Shown here: one piece after another, positions 46,312 through 56,900 of the stretch
How positions within the stretch are numbered: the stretch's first letter is position 1
How the letters are laid out: every line of letters begins with the position of its first letter
Assembly (NCBI GenBank): GCA_004431415.1
Contig: QPMI01000709.1
Span: 1 to 64,000, forward strand
Length of the DNA: 64,000 nt
Source: Cyanophora paradoxa
Lineage: Eukaryota; Glaucocystophyceae; Cyanophorales; Cyanophoraceae
Reading direction: 5' to 3'
The notes under the pieces: model-generated
Databases searched by the model: none
The model's input: only the letters and a program-made list of their open reading frames with translations
What the model was told of the DNA's origin: nothing
Position numbers and translations under genes: made by a program

Positions 46312-48162
46312 CTACTCCGAATCTGACGTCTCTTCATGATTATCTTCAAAGATGATGCGCGTGTCCAGTAGCACGCTCTGCAGGCTCTCGCGCTCGATGG
46401 GGCTGAGCCGCTCCACAGCGAGACCCTCCATCTGTGGGACATCAATTACCTAAAATGCACTACTTATAAATATCTAGAACTATAGATCTAGGAAAGCGAC
46501 AGCATAGCTCGCACCTCCAGCTTGTGTAGAAAGTTGAGCAGCGCGACGGCAGCGAGGTCTGTTGAGATGGGGAGGGGGACTTTCGTTCTCAGAACGCTTA
46601 GTGAGGGGGCGCATGCTGCGAGGCGCTGCGGTGCGTGAGCAGTGACAGAGTCACTCCTGGAAAGCTACAACACACTTTTAAAAATGCCCCGGGAATGACT
46701 GAATTCGGTGGCACTGTAGAAGTGCGAAGCATGAGCTTGTGCAAATTGGACCAGGCCAGCGGCATTGAGCTGAATGCATCGAAAGCCTCCGGAAAGATAC
46801 TAATGCTTGCAATCTGCAGAGAACGTAATTATAAGCAAGACACGAAGCACAGCACACACAGAGAGAGCAGCACCTTGAGAGTTGAAAGCCCAGCGATGGC
46901 ACTCATGATACGAAGAACACCATCAGTGTGCTCGTTGGGTTTCGTGAGAAACAGAGAGAGAGTGCGGAGCGACTGCAACTGCGACACGAACACAGCATTC
47001 AATGCCGCGTTGATTGTCCTTCTTAAGTTGATCGTCACATGCTCGAGGCAAGGCATGCTCTCCAGGAAGCCCAACCAGTCAAGGAAGCACAATGGAGCGA
47101 GGGCTGCCATGCGGCCACGACCACATAAAGGAAGATAGCGAAGATATTGCAAGATGTATGCGGCTCACCTTTTAGTTTTGTCAATGCGCACAGCGGCCTG
47201 AGATCAGTTTCGCTTGCCGTTGGCCATAGCTGGACACTGTTGGTTGCCGAACAGAAAGACAGTTTCAGGCGCTCCAGCGATGTGAATTTGGCTGCTGCTG
47301 AGATGCTTGCCGCGGGGCTAGATGTCTTGCTAGCTATGGCAGCTGAGAAAAAGAGCGCTCGAAGAGAGGACGAGAGAGGAACGAGTCCCTCCAGAACCGA
47401 CACAGGGAGCGGCATGTCAAGCTCAAGTGCCTGAAGGTACGCTCTCATTCACGCTCTCGAAAAGAATAAAATTGACTCTCAGACCTCAAGCTTCGAGAGA
47501 AACTGGATGATGGAGAGTGGCTGGATGACATTTGGCGAGGCGAAGTGTGCTGGATTCCAAGACGAAGCGTCGGCGCCGACATACAATTTGCGGAGGCGGC
47601 TCGCGCATCTGATGGCTGCCAACCCAGCGAAGTCCATCATCTCCTGCTCGCCGGCGTGTAAAACATCCAGTTCTTCTAATTGCCCACGAAATGCTGAAAG
47701 CAGCAGGCGGTAGCCGGCAGGGCTAACGCTGCCGCCATCCATGGTGATCCGCTGCACGGCCGCCCGCGCCTTCTCCGGCAGCTTCGTCAGCACCTCAATC
47801 GCCGTGTCGTCCGGTTCCCACAGAGCCACACGGCCCCACAGGCTGCCGTCGTCGACGATCCGGCGGAACCGCCGGCACACCGCCTTCAGCTTCACGAGCT
47901 CGTTGGGCTGCACGTCCGGCTCGTCATCTTCCGGATCAAGCAATGACAGTCGTCCACACGTTGGCCAGCTGATCCAGTCCCGCTGCGCCGCTTTTAACAG
48001 CATGCGTCCAAGCAGCTCGTCCGGCAGCACGTCCAGCGGGCAGCCTCCGGCCGCGATCGTTGTTGCCGCGACGTCGATTCTCAGTGCAGGCGCTCCGCTG
48101 CTGCTCGCTGATCCACCGCCTACGAGCGAAGTTGGAATTCGAAATGGAGCAGCCGCGGGCAA
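46312..48162 (-). CDS. F-box/leucine-rich-repeat protein
   Basis: ATG 48162 to TAG 46312. The first exon encodes a Ser/Ala-rich start and an F-box (CPLDVLPDELLGRMLLKAAQRD...LVKLKAVCRRFRRIVDDGSLWGRVAL). Leucine-rich segments follow (QLEELDVLHAGEQEMMDFAGLAAIRCASRLRKLYVGA; then, across introns, LQALELDMPLPVSVLEGLVPLSSSLRALFF; FTSLERLKLSFCSATN; MPCLEHVTINLRRTINAALNAVFVSQLQSLRTLSLFL; LSTLKV; WSNLHKLML). The last exon reads VIDVPQMEGLAVERLSPIERESLQSVLLDTRIIFEDNHEETSDSE. This is the layout of FBXL-type SCF ubiquitin-ligase receptors. Introns here are less GC-rich than elsewhere in the host part. The substrate cannot be told. Confidence 0.7.
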
Positions 48163-48558
48163 CGTGAACGCTCACTGCTCGACGTGGCCTGCGCCCCAGA
48201 CGCAGCCGCTATGTCGCCTACATAGAGCTAATGGTCAGCTCCGAAGCGCGGGTCATAGAGCGAGTACAGCTCCAGATTCGATCACCTTCGCCTGCACTCG
48301 CCGCCGTCCGCGCGCGCTTCGCCCGGCGCTCGCGCGTCATTTCGAGCCTGGAGATTGAGATGAGCGCTCGGCCGGAGCTTGACCAACAAGTGGCGCGTAT
48401 ACGTACCCCGGCGAGCTGAAGCATCAGAAGCAATCATCGGGGAGCGCGCTCTTTCGGCCCGTACGTTCGACGCTTTTACGCGAGACGTATCCGCTAGCCT
48501 GCTTGAGCCGACCGCCTGCTCGACCCAGCTGCAAACCAGCCCGTCGCTGTCGACAAGC
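48163..48558. other. Divergent intergenic region
   Basis: Lies between the F-box/LRR gene (-) and the lumen-protein gene (+). A weak open frame crosses it, but nothing recognisable is encoded. It may include 5' untranslated sequence of both genes. Confidence 0.4.
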
Positions 48559-49827
48559 ATGTTCTCGTTCGGCCCAGCTACGTATACCGGGACCGCCGGC
48601 GTGCGGTCTAGCTGGCGCGCCTTGCCGTCGCAGATTGCTGCGGGCCCGAGCACTGCAGGGCGCCGGCTCCGCGGCTCCGCCGGCGCCGTCGAATGCCGGA
48701 GCGAGGCCAAGGCGTGCAGTGAGGCAACGAAGACTCGCTTCGACGCCATCCAGGAGGCTTCGTCGAGCTTCGAGGCTGCTGGCGCGCACGTCTCAGAGTT
48801 GTCCCGGCGGACGGCGATTCTCGCCGCCCTCGCGGCTTCCGTTGCGGTGCTCCCCGCGTCGCGGCCAGCGTTTGCTACTCCGGAGGACCTGGACAGCATC
48901 CTCTCGGCGCGCGCGAAGCTCGATCTGATCCCCCCGCTCATCAAGGCGGAGAAGTGGGTGCGCACGGCCTGCCGCACAATTACAGCCATGCCTACCCGCG
49001 TCGCTCGGTGGCATTCGGCAGCAGCACATAGACAAAGGCCATCGCATTTGCGAATGCTACGCTCCTCCCGGGTCCCCCAGCTCGGCGGCTGCCGTTAAAA
49101 ACGTTCATAGGCCGGACCACTTCATCTAGTTTTGCTGCTCGAGGCTGCACGACCGACTGCCCCCACAGGATGACATCCGCAACATCCTGGCACCGAAACC
49201 CGTCGGCAAACTACAGGTGTGGCGACGCAGCGCCAGGGCCCCCTTCCCGCCCCTCCCACGCCCAGGCCACGACACTCCCTTTCTTCCGCCCCCCCCCCCC
49301 CTCCCCCCCCTCCCCCACGCGCCCATCCCCCCCCCCCCCCCCCCCCCCCCCCCGCCCCCCTCCCCTTCCCTCTCCGGCCCCGCCCCCTCCCTCCCTCTCC
49401 CGCACGTGACGCGAGCTCCGCGGCGCAGAACTACATGACGGCGGTCGCATCGGGCCTTAAGGGCGACGCCCTCATCGCGGACGCTTTCGACGAGGTCCGC
49501 CCCGCAGTCGCCTAGCCTTCCCGGAGTTCATACTAAGCGCCCGGGGCGCCGCGCAGGTCGAGGAGACGGCGAACGCGCTCCAGGACATCGACACCGCAAC
49601 GTGCGCGCCCCCGGGCCCCGGCCCGCCGCGATTCGACGTCGGGCGCCCGCCCGAGCCCCGCGCGGCGCAGGTACCTGCTTGTCTTCGCGGTGTCCGACTC
49701 GGCGAAGGAGAAGAACGTGAACAGCCAGCTGGAGGCGCTGCGGCGCACCACGGAGAGCCTCGACCGCTTCCTCGCCCTCCTCCCCGCCGACGACCTCCGC
49801 GACGCGCGCGCCCGCGCCGCCAAGTAG
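48559..49827 (+). CDS. Thylakoid-lumen protein (PsbQ-like helical type suspected)
   Basis: ATG 48559 with MFSFGPATYTGTAGVRSSW, a transit-like leader with Phe at position 2. Later comes a Tat-type lumenal signal SRRTAILAALAASVAVLPASRPAFA. The mature protein reads TPEDLDSILSARAKLDLIPPLIKAEKW, then exons DDIRNILAPKPVGKLQ, NYMTAVASGLKGDALIADAFDEV, VEETANALQDIDT and YLLVFAVSDSAKEKNVNSQLEALRRTTESLDRFLALLPADDLRDARARAAK, ending at TAG 49827. A small all-helical lumen protein of this size suggests a PsbQ-like or similar photosystem II-associated factor, but I cannot confirm the family. One intron (about 49215-49428) is almost pure C/T, with long C runs. Confidence 0.6.
49291..49353. repeat. Poly-C-rich tract in intron
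   Basis: C runs of 12 to 24 with few interruptions (CCCCCCCCCCCCTCCCCCCCTCCC...) form an extended pyrimidine tract in the intron before the exon starting NYMTAV. It is prone to length variation and assembly error. Confidence 0.8.
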
Positions 49828-50101
49828 GCCCCGTGCTCCCTTGTATGTCTGCTTTCTCTAGCCCTCGATTTCGTTGAAGTAGATCAGGCAGTATCCCTTG
49901 CAACTGCCGGCGCTGGAGGGGCCATTTGGGCCGTGAGAGGATCCGGGCCGAGTCAGGATGCCAGCCAAGCCGGGCCCGCCGCTGACTGCCGCAGTGCGCT
50001 CGCCCCGGCCACGGATAGTGCAAGCAGAAATTCAAATTAGATTTCGTGGGTGGCGCAAAAATGTACACGGAGACGACGGTCGGCCGGGAAACCGCCCCGC
50101 T

Positions 50102-53100
50102 CTACTCGTCGTCCTCCTCCTCCTCGCTGACCTCCTCCTCCTCGTCCTCCTCGCCCCGGGTCGGCCCGCGCGCGCCCTTCGGCTGCTCCGCCTCCTCTCC
50201 TTCCTCGCTCTCCTCGCTCTCCTCCATCGCCGGCGCCTGGACGGAGCTCCGCATCCGCTCCGCCGCGGCCGACTTCGACGCGCGGGCTGCCGGGGTGCGC
50301 GCCGCCGGCGTCCTCCGCGCCGGCCGCTCCTCCTCCTCGCTACTCTCCGACTGCTCCTCCTCGCTCTCGCTGCGCACGAACTTAAGACGAGGGTCCGCTG
50401 CATCCCCCGAAACGTGGGCGGACCTGGACGAGGACGAGGCCACGACCTTCTTCCGGGTGCCCCGCGCGGGGGTCGCCGCCGCCGCCGCCGCCGCTGCCGC
50501 CGGCGCAGCGGCCCCCTTGCCGCGGCCCTTCCCCTTGCCCTTGCCCTTGCCGGCCGCCACGGCGCGCTTGGGCCTGGGGCGGGCGCCGGCTCCTCTGCGG
50601 CGGCGCGTCAGGGCGACCGGGGCGGCCGCGAGGGGCGGATGAGCGGGCCGCACCGTCGGAGACAACGCCGGCGGGGTCGCCGAGGCGGGAGGCGAGGTTC
50701 TTGGCGTGGTTCGCCTGCTTCGTCAGCGCGCGCTGCCGCTCCTCGACGGCCTCGTCGACCCGGCGCGTGAGGGCCGTGGCGGCCCCGCGGTTGCCGTCGT
50801 CCGCGGGGGCCCCGGCGGCGCGGGCCGCCTCCGCGATCTTCTTGAAGGCCTGCTTCGCGGTGCGCTCGGCGGCCTCCTCCTCGAGCCACGAGGCGAGGTA
50901 CTTGATCTCCGCGAGCAGCGGGGCGTCCTTGCCGCGCAGGCGCGCCCCGGCGGCGAGCTTGATGGCGAGCTTGGCGAGGGGGCCCTTGCCCTTCTGGCCC
51001 TCCTCGTCGGCGAGGGCGTCGAGAAGGGCGGCGCGGGCGATGCGCTCGTGCGCGGTGGAGCCGTCGGCGGCCGGGTCCTGCAGCACGGCCGGCAGCGGCT
51101 GCTGGTCCGTGAGGTAGAGGAGCGTCTCGGCGGCTGCCTCGGGCTTGACGGAGGCCAGCGGGCTCCCCGCCGGCGCCAGCGCGATGGCCCACATCACGTC
51201 CGGCACCGACGCCTCGATCGCGCGCACGCGCCGGTCCGCCACGCGCGCGTCCGGCGGGAAGGCGTACGCCCGCAGGCACGTCTGCAGGCAGTCCCGCACG
51301 CGCGCGTCGCTCGCCACGCCGGCCGCGAGGAGCCGCAGGATCACGCGCGCCAGCACGCCCGGCACCTGCGCCGCGCTCGCCGGGGCGGGGGCGCGGGGCG
51401 GGCGGGGGCGGGGCGGACGTCGTCGGCGGGGATGCGGCCGCGGTGGAGGAGCTTGGCGACGCCCTCGGCGGCGACGCGGGCCTCCTCCTCGGTCGAGGCC
51501 GCCTCGAGCATGTCGACGAGGAAGCCGCGGAGCCAGGGCTCCAGGCCCCCCGCCTCGTCCACCTCGGGGTCGAAGCCCTCCGGCACCACGCACGCCGCCA
51601 GCGCCGGGAAGCCGTACACCAGCGCCACGTCGTACGCGCACTGCCCGCGCCGTCGGCCGGGGCCGGCTGGGGCGGGGCGGGGCGGGGCGGGGGCGACCTC
51701 GAGGGCGGCGAGGAAGGCGGGGGGGTTCTCGGCGCGCTCGCGGAGGAGGGGCGTGGCGACGGAGGCCATCCAGCGGACGGCGGCCTCGGGCTCCTTGGGG
51801 TTCAGCGTGAGGTACAGCCCGAGGGCCCGCACCGCCTCCGCCCGCGCCTCCGCGCTCAGCGTCCCGTCCCGGAACGCCAGCACCACGAAGCCCTGCTCCC
51901 CGTTCTTCTCCTCCACCAGGTCCACCAGCGCCGGCGTCGCCGCCTGCCGCCGCCCCGCCCGTCAGCCCCGCGCCCTCGTTCGCTCGTTCGCGGCGCCGGA
52001 GGGGCGGGCGGCGGGCGGGGCCGGACCGTGGCGTGCTTGAGGACGAAGGCGGCGACCTTGCAGGCGCTCGCGCGGGGGTCCACCTCGCCCTGCCGCTCCG
52101 AGGCGTACAGCTCGCTGCAGACCTCGCACATCGAGGTCACGAAGGCGTCCCGCGTCGGCGCCGCCTTGAGCAGCGTCTCCAGCACGGGCTCCAGGAGGGG
52201 GAAGGGCGCGCTGGGCTCCCGCACGAGGTCGGAGAGGGCGGAGTAGATGCGGGAGCGGCCGGCTTCGTCGGCGAAGTCCTGCCGCGCCGCCAGCGCGAGC
52301 AGCTGGCGGCAGACGATGAGGTCGTCGCGCTTGCCCTCGACCGCCGGCGGGCCGTGCTGCCGCAGGAGCGCCGCCAGCTCGCTGAGCACGGGCACGAGGG
52401 CCGCCTCCTCCTCCCCGGCCTCGCCCTTCTCCTCCCGCTCCAGCGCCCGCTCGCAGAGGACCCGCCAGACGACGGCCCCCGCCGGCGTCAGGTGCAGCCG
52501 CGCCTCGGCGGGGACGTCGATCTTGGCGCGCGCGCCGGCCACCACCGCCTCCGCGATCGCCAGCGCCGCCGCCTCCGCGTCCTCCAGCGTCGCGCTCTCT
52601 GCCTTCAGCACGCTCCACACCAGCTGCGCGCGCGTGAGGCGCCGGATGGGACTCTCCGGGGAGGGCGCGCACGCTCAGGACCGGGAGTTTGTCACTCTCC
52701 CACGAGCCCGCGCCGCGCGACTCGGAGGTCAGCTTGTGCCACGCCACGATCGTCTGGTTGCAGTACTTCTGCACGAGACTGGACCTGCCGCGCCGCTCGA
52801 TCGCACGCGGAGTCGACATGGTGGCTGACCCCTCGAGCGCACCCGTCGGTCGTGCCGCACTTGATGAGGTCAACGATTTCTTTGCTTGGGATGCACTCGT
52901 CGATCATTTCCTCCGCGAGACGGACGAAGGCGGCGGCCCGCACGCTCTCGTCCTTGTCGATTTTCGCCCGCGTGATGACGTTCCGGAGGGTTTTCACGTT
53001 CTGGGGCGCCGATATGTCCAGCGCCGCGATAGCCACCTTCCGCACTTCCCTGCGGGCGCCGGGGTCAACAGGGCGGGGAGATACGATAGAAGTGCGCGAG

Positions 53101-53767
53101 GCGCACTTGTTCGGGTCCTGCTCCAGCATGCGGGCCGCCTCCTCAGCGAGCCCCTTGAACTCGTCCGCCTGGTCAGAGCGCAGGAAGGGCGACAGGGCGC
53201 GCAGAGCTGCCGCCCGCACGGACGCGTTCACATCCTGCAGTCGAGGCATCATTTCATCTTTGAGGAGCGTGAGCAACTCCTCGCTGCAAGAGGAACGGGT
53301 TAGCTAAAGACACGCGCATACGTTGGCAGCTTGGCGCACCGGAAATAAACGCCCTCATCAAGAACGCGCTTGATGATCCCGCCGGCGATCTCGCACACGC
53401 GGAAGCGGACGGCGTTGTTCTTAGCCATGGCGAGGCTGAGCAGGTGGCGCAGGATATCGTCCACAAAGTCCCCGTCCATTGATGCCGACTTGTTCTGGGC
53501 CGTCTTGTGCTTATACACTGTAAAGTTGCAGAAGAACTCGACCAGGCGGTCCACCGCGGCCTCCTTCTTGCCTATGACTAGCACCCGGTTCAACTTGTCA
53601 ATGAAGTACGGGATGAACGCGCCGCCGGCCGACTTCTTCACTGCCGATAGCCGCTTCAGACAGTGTGCATGTGTGCTCTTGCTCTGCTGCGCATCGTCGA
53701 GGATCGGGATGACCTCTTCGAGCGCGGCTGGCGCTGGCTGCACGGGCTTGACGGCAGGCACCGGCAT
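50102..53767 (-). CDS. NCAPG: Condensin complex subunit 3 (CAP-G)
   Basis: ATG 53767 to TAG 50102. Exon 1 has LEEVIPILDDAQQSKSTHAHCLKRLSAVKKSAGGAFIPYFIDKLNRVLVIGKKEAAVDRLVEFFCNFTVYK...FVDDILRHLLSLAMAKNNAVRFRVCEIAGGIIKRVLDEG, matching the N-terminal HEAT block of CAP-G/Ycg1. Then come LLKDEMMPRLQDVNASVRAAALRALSPF, REVRKVAIAALDISAPQNVKTLRNVITRAKIDKDESVRAAAFVRLAEEM, QKYCNQTIVAWHKLT and further HEAT-like exons. These include LTPAGAVVWRVLCERALE, FADEAGRSRIYSALSDLV, SMCEVCSELYASERQGEVDPRASACKVAAFVLKHATV, FRDGTLSAEARAEAVRALGLYL and ARVILRLLAAGVASDARVRDCLQTCLRAYAF. A long acidic Ser/Glu-rich tail (SESEEEQSESSEEEE...) ends the protein. It bends and holds DNA within condensin during chromosome compaction. 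The large size and terminal acidic tail are typical. Confidence 0.82.
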
Positions 53768-53998
53768 TGCTCCTGTTCAGCTCAGTCTAGCTCGAACCCG
53801 GCGGCCGGCTGCTCGCTGCTGCTGGCCTGTGGATCAGCCTGCCGTTTGCCTCGAAATTCGGGCAGTGTACCCCATTCGAAAAAAACAACTTCGTGCGTCG
53901 CCCAGTGCTCGCGCAGCCGCCACCTCTAGACAGCGGAGCTGGAGCAGGTGGATCTTGCGGGGGCCTGACGCGAGCGCCGGCGGCCCTGAGCTGCGACC

Positions 53999-56900
53999 AT
54001 GGCGCTCGACCGCAAAGCCCGGCACCTGATAGAGCTAGGCGGCGAAGAAGGAGATGCCAAGAAGCTCCGCGAGGCGTTCTCCATCATCCAGCAGGAGCAG
54101 CTGGGCTCCGGCACAGGAATAGACCAGCTCGTGGGGCGCGGCGAGGCCTCGTCCGAGCTGCTAGTCCTGTGCGCGGAAGCGGGCCTGAAGGTACAGATCG
54201 CTTAGCTACGCGTAGCTAGAGCGCGCGCCGACACCCGGGCCGCAGGTCAACGATGTCAGCCTGGCGCGTGAGGTCCTGCTGCAGTACTTCCTCCTGGACC
54301 CTCCGAAGAACCAGGTGCGCGCGCGTCACGTCGAGGGGGCGCCCGGCCGCCCGGCCGCCCCGCCTGGCCGCCCGCGAGCGCCCCTCGCCGACCCGCCGCG
54401 TTCCCGCGCAGTTCTACGTGCGGGCCCTGTACAGCCAAGGCGTGGTCGACAGCCTCCTCGTGAAGAACCCTCGCGGGGCGGTGTGCTCTCCGCCCGCACG
54501 CCCGGCGCACCGCGAGCCGACCGCTGACGACGCCGCAGGAGGCGGTGCGGGTGGTGACGAAGGCGCTGGCCTCGGTGATGGACGGGATCAACTTCGCGAA
54601 GAAGGACCCGAAGTGCGGGGGCCGCCCGGGGGCCGCCGGGGCGCCGCTGACGCGCGGGGCAGGTATGCGTTCCTCGTGTACAACGGGTCGGTGGTCTACT
54701 GGCGGGTGGCGCGGCCCCTGATGCGGCCCGGCTTCCGCGTGCACCTCATCCCCTCCATGGAGGCCGTCGCGAAGGCCCTCGAGGAGGTCAACGACGCCAA
54801 CAACGAGTGGCGCATCCGCTTCCAGCTGTGCGCGGGGCCCGGGGCCGGCGCGCGGGGCCGCCCCCCGGGCTGAGTGCGGCGGCGCGGCGCAGGGGCCTGG
54901 CGATGAGCTATGACGACGCGGAGAAGAAGGAGGACGCGGGGAAAGCGGCGCAGGCGGCGCAGGCGCTGGCGGCGAAGGCGGCGACGGGCGGCCCGATCGA
55001 CGTCGACCTCGAGAAGGACCTCGTGCGGTGCCTCGTGCACGTGCAGCGGCACAACCCGGCGGCCTCGGGCAAGGCCCGCTCGGACGTCAACTCGAAGCCG
55101 CGCCTCAAGGCGGCGGCCACCGTGCAGGCGGTCCGCTCCGGCCTCGTCAAGGAGCCGCCGGCCATCGAGAAGGAGCTCACCGACGCCCTCGCCGGCGTCG
55201 ACGTGCCCCCGCCCCCCGCCCCGGCCAAGGGCGCCGCGGCCCCTGCCGCCGGCGCGGCCGGCGCGGCGGCGGCGGCGCCCGCGGCGGGGGCGAAGGGCGG
55301 GGCGAAGGGCGGGCGGGCCCGCCCTCCCCGAAGCGGGGCCAGGTGCTGAGCTTCGAGAAGCCGGAGGACCAGAGCGACTACGACGCGATCGCCGAGATCG
55401 GGGCCTGCGCGCTCGCCGCCGGCCTGGCGCCCCTCGCCGAGCGCTGCGCGGATCGCTGCCCGGCGGCCAAGAGCCTCGCGGCGCGCGTGACGGGCGAGAT
55501 CGTCCGCGCCGGCCTCTCCGTGGCCGCCCTGGGGCCCGAGGCGGAGCTCCTCACGAAGCGCGCCGTCGCGACGCGGGCGGCGGCCGTCAAGAAGCTCGAC
55601 GCGCTCTGGCCGACGGTGGCGAACGCGGGGGACCCGCGCTTGGTGGAGGCGCTGGCGGCCGCCGTGTGGAACGCGTCGCTGCCGCTGCTGCAGGCGAACC
55701 TGCGGGGCCAGGTCTCCCGCGCCCTCGAGCGCGCCGCGGAGCAGCTCGAGGCGGCGGCCTCGCTCGAGAACGGCTTCCGGGCGAGCCTGCACCTGGAGGT
55801 GGCGAAGGCGACGCTGGCGGAGGACCTGCTGCAGAAGGCGGCGGGGCAGCTGGGCAAGGCGGCGGCGCTGGACTACACGGCGGCGGGGGAGCCGGAGGGG
55901 GAGCGGGACTCGCGGCTGGACCGGATGATCCTGCCGCTGCAGCGGCGCATGCGCGTCAAGGCGAACATCTACGAGGAGCCCGAGGAGCCCGAGGAGAAGG
56001 CCGTCCTCCTCCTCGAGCGCGCCCGCGAGAGCGCCGAGGGCCGCATGCGCGAGTCCTACATCCGCCGCGCCGCCGACATCCTCGCCGCCCTCCCGCCCCT
56101 CGTCACACAGGCCCCGCCCCCCGCCGCCCCGGCCGCCGGCGACCCCGCGGCCGCGGCCGCCCCGCCGCGGCCGCCAAGGGCGCCGGCAAGGGCGGTGCGG
56201 CGGGGGGCGCGAAAGGGACGGCGAAGGGCGGCGCGCCGGCGGCGGCGGCGGCGGCGCCGCGGGAGGTGGGCCCCGGCGGCGTCGACTGGTCGCGGGAGGA
56301 GGAGGGCCCTGCGACGCGGGCGGCGCGGGAGCGGCAGGCGCTGTGGGTGGAGGCGAGCAAGCTCTCGTGGCACTCGAAGCTCGGGCACCTCGCCGACGAG
56401 GCCTGCGAGGCGATCCTCCGCGACGGCTGGGACCCCGCCCGCGACCGCGAGCAGGCCCGCCCCGCCCCGCCCGGCCGTGCTGGCCGCGCTGACGCGGGGG
56501 CGCAGGTGCTGGCGCAGGCGGAGGCGGCCTTTGTGATGGCGGAGGCGGCCGTCCTGCGCCTCCACGACTGCGGCGCCCGCATGGGCGACGACCCGCCCCC
56601 GCCCGAGGCCTTCGCCCCGGAGGGCGCCGAGCCGGGCCCCAAGGAGGTCGAGCAGTCGGCGGCCGTCGCGGCGCTGCAGCGGCGCGCCGGGGAGGCCTTC
56701 CTGCGGGCGGCGCGCCTCGGGGAGGAGTGCGGGGAGGAGTGGGTCCCCGCGAACGCGGCGGCGCACGTCTTCAACTACCACGCGCACCTCGTGCGCCGGC
56801 AGCACTACGCGCCCCTCGCCCCGCTCTTCGACCCGCTCCTCGGCCACCTCCAGCGCCTCCCCTCGGGGGCCGACCCCACGCTCCTCGGGCCCTTCGCCCA

